A DNA stretch of 60,624 nt from positions 1 through 60,624 of the forward strand of contig CANQQA010000016.1 in the NCBI GenBank assembly GCA_947625885.1. The letters are read 5' to 3'. Below are positions 58,587-60,624 of this stretch, piece after piece. The translations under genes and the position numbers were made by a program. Positions within the stretch are counted from its first letter, which is position 1; every line of letters starts with the position of its first letter. Source of the DNA: an uncultured Bacteroidales bacterium (GTDB lineage: Bacteria; Bacteroidota; Bacteroidia; Bacteroidales; UBA11471). The notes beneath the pieces are model-generated. The model was not told the DNA's origin. It ran no database searches and saw nothing but the letters and a program-made list of their open reading frames with translations.

Positions 58587-59033
58587 TCAGATTTTTACTT
58601 TTACGATGACTTTGCGGAAATTGCCTTCGGCGATACCCGGAGCATGCCCGTCTTCAGGGAAGAAGATAGCGAACTCGCCGGGTTGCACGGCAACATAGGT
58701 CGTCGGTTTGTCGGCAAAGAACGTGATGTCTTTTTCGGGATTGTAGGGAGCCGTCGGCTCTTTCAGGTCTTTCGTAGCTTTCCAGCCCATCGTTTCGACT
58801 GCCGTGAGCGGCATCTGTATGTCGATGTATTTGTCATGGGTTTCCATACGGGCGGTTTCTTTGGTTTTGCCGGTCGGTTCGGCAACGGAGAGATAGAGTT
58901 TGTCGCCGTCGAGAATGGTTTTGCCGGCGGGCACTTTGGAGAAATCGGTGGCTTTGAGGTAATCGAAAGCCTTTTTGAACAAGGGGTGCAGCGACTCGAT
59001 AGAGGCGGAGTCTTTCAATGAGTTGAGAATCAT
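58587..59033 (-). CDS. YhcH/YjgK/YiaL family protein
   Basis: This 148-aa single-domain protein is of the DUF386 cupin-like family: THDKYIDIQMPLTAVETMGW and FAIFFPEDGHAPGIAEGNFRKVIVKVKI, with the metal-site His and Glu residues present. Related proteins are found with sialic-acid and beta-galactoside genes and are thought to act as sugar anomerases or isomerases; the exact reaction is uncertain. It has a terminator right behind it and stands alone. Confidence 0.92.
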   Translation of the reverse strand: MILNSLKDSASIESLHPLFKKAFDYLKATDFSKVPAGKTILDGDKLYLSVAEPTGKTKETARMETHDKYIDIQMPLTAVETMGWKATKDLKEPTAPYNPEKDITFFADKPTTYVAVQPGEFAIFFPEDGHAPGIAEGNFRKVIVKVKI

Positions 59034-59141
59034 GATACTTATTTTTTTAGATTAAATCACGACAAAGCGGACGGGCGTTTCCCGTCTTCATGCAAATTTA
59101 ATAAAATTATCGAGATGTTTATCTTTTCCGGCAAGAAATTT

Positions 59142-60536
59142 TCACCATACGGGTAAATTTGTCTTTTCGGGACGGTAGCCGCTGCGTATGCGCCACTCTT
59201 GCGGATAGAGGTTGTTGAGGCGGTTTCCGAGATGATTTCCCCAACCCAGCGGCAGCCCGTCGGCAAGAATCAGGCGCAGTCCGCGCCGGTCGGAGGGCAC
59301 GAAAAGACTCTCCCGCCGCAGGTAGGCAATGGCTTCGTCGGAAGTAAGCGAAAGCGTGTCGAACGCCGAGCGGTCGAGGCAGGTCGATAACGCCAGCGCA
59401 TGTTCGGGCTGCCACTCCCGACCTTTACGCTCGGCAAGCGGTATACCCCGATGCAGCACACGGAAACGGTCACGCAGAAAAGCCAGTTCGGCGGCATAAG
59501 CGACAGGCAGCGCGGCGACCTGCCGGTCGGAAACCTCGAAAGCGAACGCTTCGGGCGATTTCAGCCACGACCGCATTTCGGCAGGGAGGGGCGCCGATTT
59601 CTCTTTCCCGTTTTTCCGACAGACGCGCGACAGCCACGCATCGCGCTCGCATTCATCGGGCGAACCCGCCTTGCGCAGCACGGCGACGAAAAGCCCTTCG
59701 CCCCGCGTACCGTGCGGCATGAAGCGACACGCAGGCACATCGCCGGTCAAAGCGGGGAATATGCCCCACGCCGCTGGTGTTTCCACCGTCAGCGGCTCCG
59801 CACCGAAACAGCTTCGGAGCCACGACACCGTATCTTCGTTCTCTTCCCGATTGTAGGTGCAGGTGCTGTAAAAGAGCAACCCGCCCGGACGCAGCGCGTC
59901 CCACACGTCGGCAAGAATGGCGCGCTGTCGCTCGGCACATACGCCCACCTGCGCAGACGACCATTCGGCAATCGACTGTTCGTCTTTGCGGAACATGCCT
60001 TCGCCCGAACAGGGCGCATCGACGAGCATCGCATCGAAATAGTGGTGCAGCGCACCGAAATCGGCTACCGTATTGTTCGTTACGACCGCGAAAGGATTGC
60101 CCCACTTAATGATATTTTCCGCCAACACATGGGCACGGGTGCGCACGGTTTCATTACATACGACCAGACTGCCGGCGGGCAACGCGTCGAGCGCCACCGT
60201 CGATTTGCCACCCGGCGCGGCGCACAAGTCGAGAAAGCGCACCGGTCGGTCGATGAATCGCCGCAACAGATACGAGAGGAACATCGACGACGCCTCCTGC
60301 ACGTAATAGGCGCCGGCGTGCAGACGCGGGTCGAAAGTGAACGCCGGACGCTCCGGCAGGTAATATCCCTCGCCGCACCACGCCACCGGCTCATACGAGG
60401 GGCGGGCATCGGGCAATTTTGTGCGATTGAGGCGCAGGCTTACCGGCGGCTCCTTTTGCAGGGCAGCTTCAAAAGCGGGAAAGGCATCACCCAAAAGGCT
60501 TTGCATACGCTTCACAAATTCGGCAGGCAAATTCAT
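59142..60536 (-). CDS. rRNA cytosine-C5 methyltransferase (RsmF/NOL1 type)
   Basis: The frame opens at a non-ATG start (60566), but the ATG at 60536 is preferred; 464 aa. The SAM-binding domain has LDLCAAPGGKST, LVDAPCSGEGMFRKDE with the catalytic-pair first Cys, and STCTYNREENED with the second. The C-terminal PUA-like/RsmF-type extension (about 330-464) binds rRNA. It methylates a cytosine of 16S rRNA (RsmF makes m5C1407 in E. coli; the site here is not provable). It is divergent from a putative + strand gene at the window edge, with a palindromic promoter region between. Confidence 0.92.
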   Translation of the reverse strand: MNLPAEFVKRMQSLLGDAFPAFEAALQKEPPVSLRLNRTKLPDARPSYEPVAWCGEGYYLPERPAFTFDPRLHAGAYYVQEASSMFLSYLLRRFIDRPVRFLDLCAAPGGKSTVALDALPAGSLVVCNETVRTRAHVLAENIIKWGNPFAVVTNNTVADFGALHHYFDAMLVDAPCSGEGMFRKDEQSIAEWSSAQVGVCAERQRAILADVWDALRPGGLLFYSTCTYNREENEDTVSWLRSCFGAEPLTVETPAAWGIFPALTGDVPACRFMPHGTRGEGLFVAVLRKAGSPDECERDAWLSRVCRKNGKEKSAPLPAEMRSWLKSPEAFAFEVSDRQVAALPVAYAAELAFLRDRFRVLHRGIPLAERKGREWQPEHALALSTCLDRSAFDTLSLTSDEAIAYLRRESLFVPSDRRGLRLILADGLPLGWGNHLGNRLNNLYPQEWRIRSGYRPEKTNLPVW

Positions 60537-60553
60537 ATTTCGTTCGTGAAACG

Positions 60554-60591
60554 GATTTGTCGGCAAAAATAATTAATTTTGCCGACAAATC
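60554..60591. promoter_or_regulatory. Palindromic divergent promoter region
   Basis: A 15-bp perfect inverted repeat (60554-60568 with 60577-60591, core TTTGTCGGCAAAA) spans an AT-rich centre. Its symmetric -7 elements, TATTTTTG on the - strand (60571-60564) and TAATTTTG on the + strand (60574-60581), fit divergent start sites for the methyltransferase gene and a + strand gene. Confidence 0.55.
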
Positions 60592-60599
60592 GCATTCGT

Positions 60600-60624
60600 A
60601 TGCAACCGAGCGCCGCACTTTATC
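60600..60624 (+). CDS. Possible start of a + strand gene, cut by window end
   Basis: An ATG at 60600 follows the + strand -7 element by 18 bases and opens a frame to the window end (MQPSAALY). It is too short to identify. Confidence 0.3.

Noticed and set aside
56294-58609. Long + strand open frame of 771 codons over glgB
   Set aside because: Shadow of glgB; the translation has no family features and begins in AT-rich intergenic DNA.

Overview
The window is a stretch of a Bacteroidales (Bacteroidota) chromosome. Three things point there. Many intergenic regions carry the Bacteroidota sigma-70 promoter form (TTTG, about 19-21 bases, TAnnTTTG). Bacteroidota-typical genes are present (DUF1573, DUF4292, MeaB, EnvC-like M23, dut-TPR-DUF4292-EnvC order). 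Core genes (rpsO, priA, aroB, glgB, a NOL1/NOP2/Sun methyltransferase) have family-typical lengths. The genus cannot be fixed from the sequence alone.

Layout. (1) 1-11.4 kb is the end of a mobile or conjugative-type element. It has about twenty mostly small, tightly packed genes, all on the + strand, with two intrinsic terminators and one strong promoter. Recognisable members are a catalytic-domain-only tyrosine recombinase, a DpnD/PcfM-like plus ADP-ribosyltransferase-like fusion, a stand-alone LPD28-type protein, a phage-type HTH protein and an RNase HI remnant. (2) 11.8-16.8 kb is an AraC-controlled redox cluster on the - strand: EFR1-type flavodoxin/ferredoxin protein, AraC regulator, hexapeptide acetyltransferase, and two secreted or lipid-anchored flavodoxins. 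A YycJ-like metallo-hydrolase and rpsO follow. (3) 17.2-34.4 kb lies between rpsO and priA and looks like an acquired island. It holds AT-rich orphan genes, tRNA-Leu(CAA), a fragment of a DUF4143 ATPase, and a five-gene - strand operon: MATE transporter fused to an RsbW-like ATPase, a 2976-aa NRPS (A-T-C-A-T-C-A-T-R), a Cache-SpoIIE phosphatase-HATPase protein, a STAS anti-sigma-antagonist, and an Sfp-type phosphopantetheinyl transferase. (4) 34.5-42.7 kb is housekeeping: PriA, a secreted hydrolase, HAD phosphatase, AroB, DUF1573, MeaB and an M20 deacylase. (5) 43-51.7 kb is accessory: an AT-rich Fic protein, HicAB, and a cell-surface glycan set (four glycosyltransferases, a flippase and a GNAT/FemAB-like protein). 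(6) 51.8-60.6 kb is the EnvC-DUF4292-TPR-dut operon, a candidate small RNA, GlgB, a YhcH-type protein and an rRNA m5C methyltransferase.

The most notable system is the NRPS operon. The PPTase would arm the three carrier domains. The NRPS would assemble a three-unit product whose first unit may not be an alpha-amino acid. The terminal reductase would release it as an aldehyde or alcohol. The MATE domain would export it. Wired into the same operon are all the parts of a partner-switching circuit (sensor phosphatase, kinase-type ATPase domains, STAS protein), with one ATPase domain fused to the exporter itself. No sigma factor is encoded nearby, so what the circuit controls is open.
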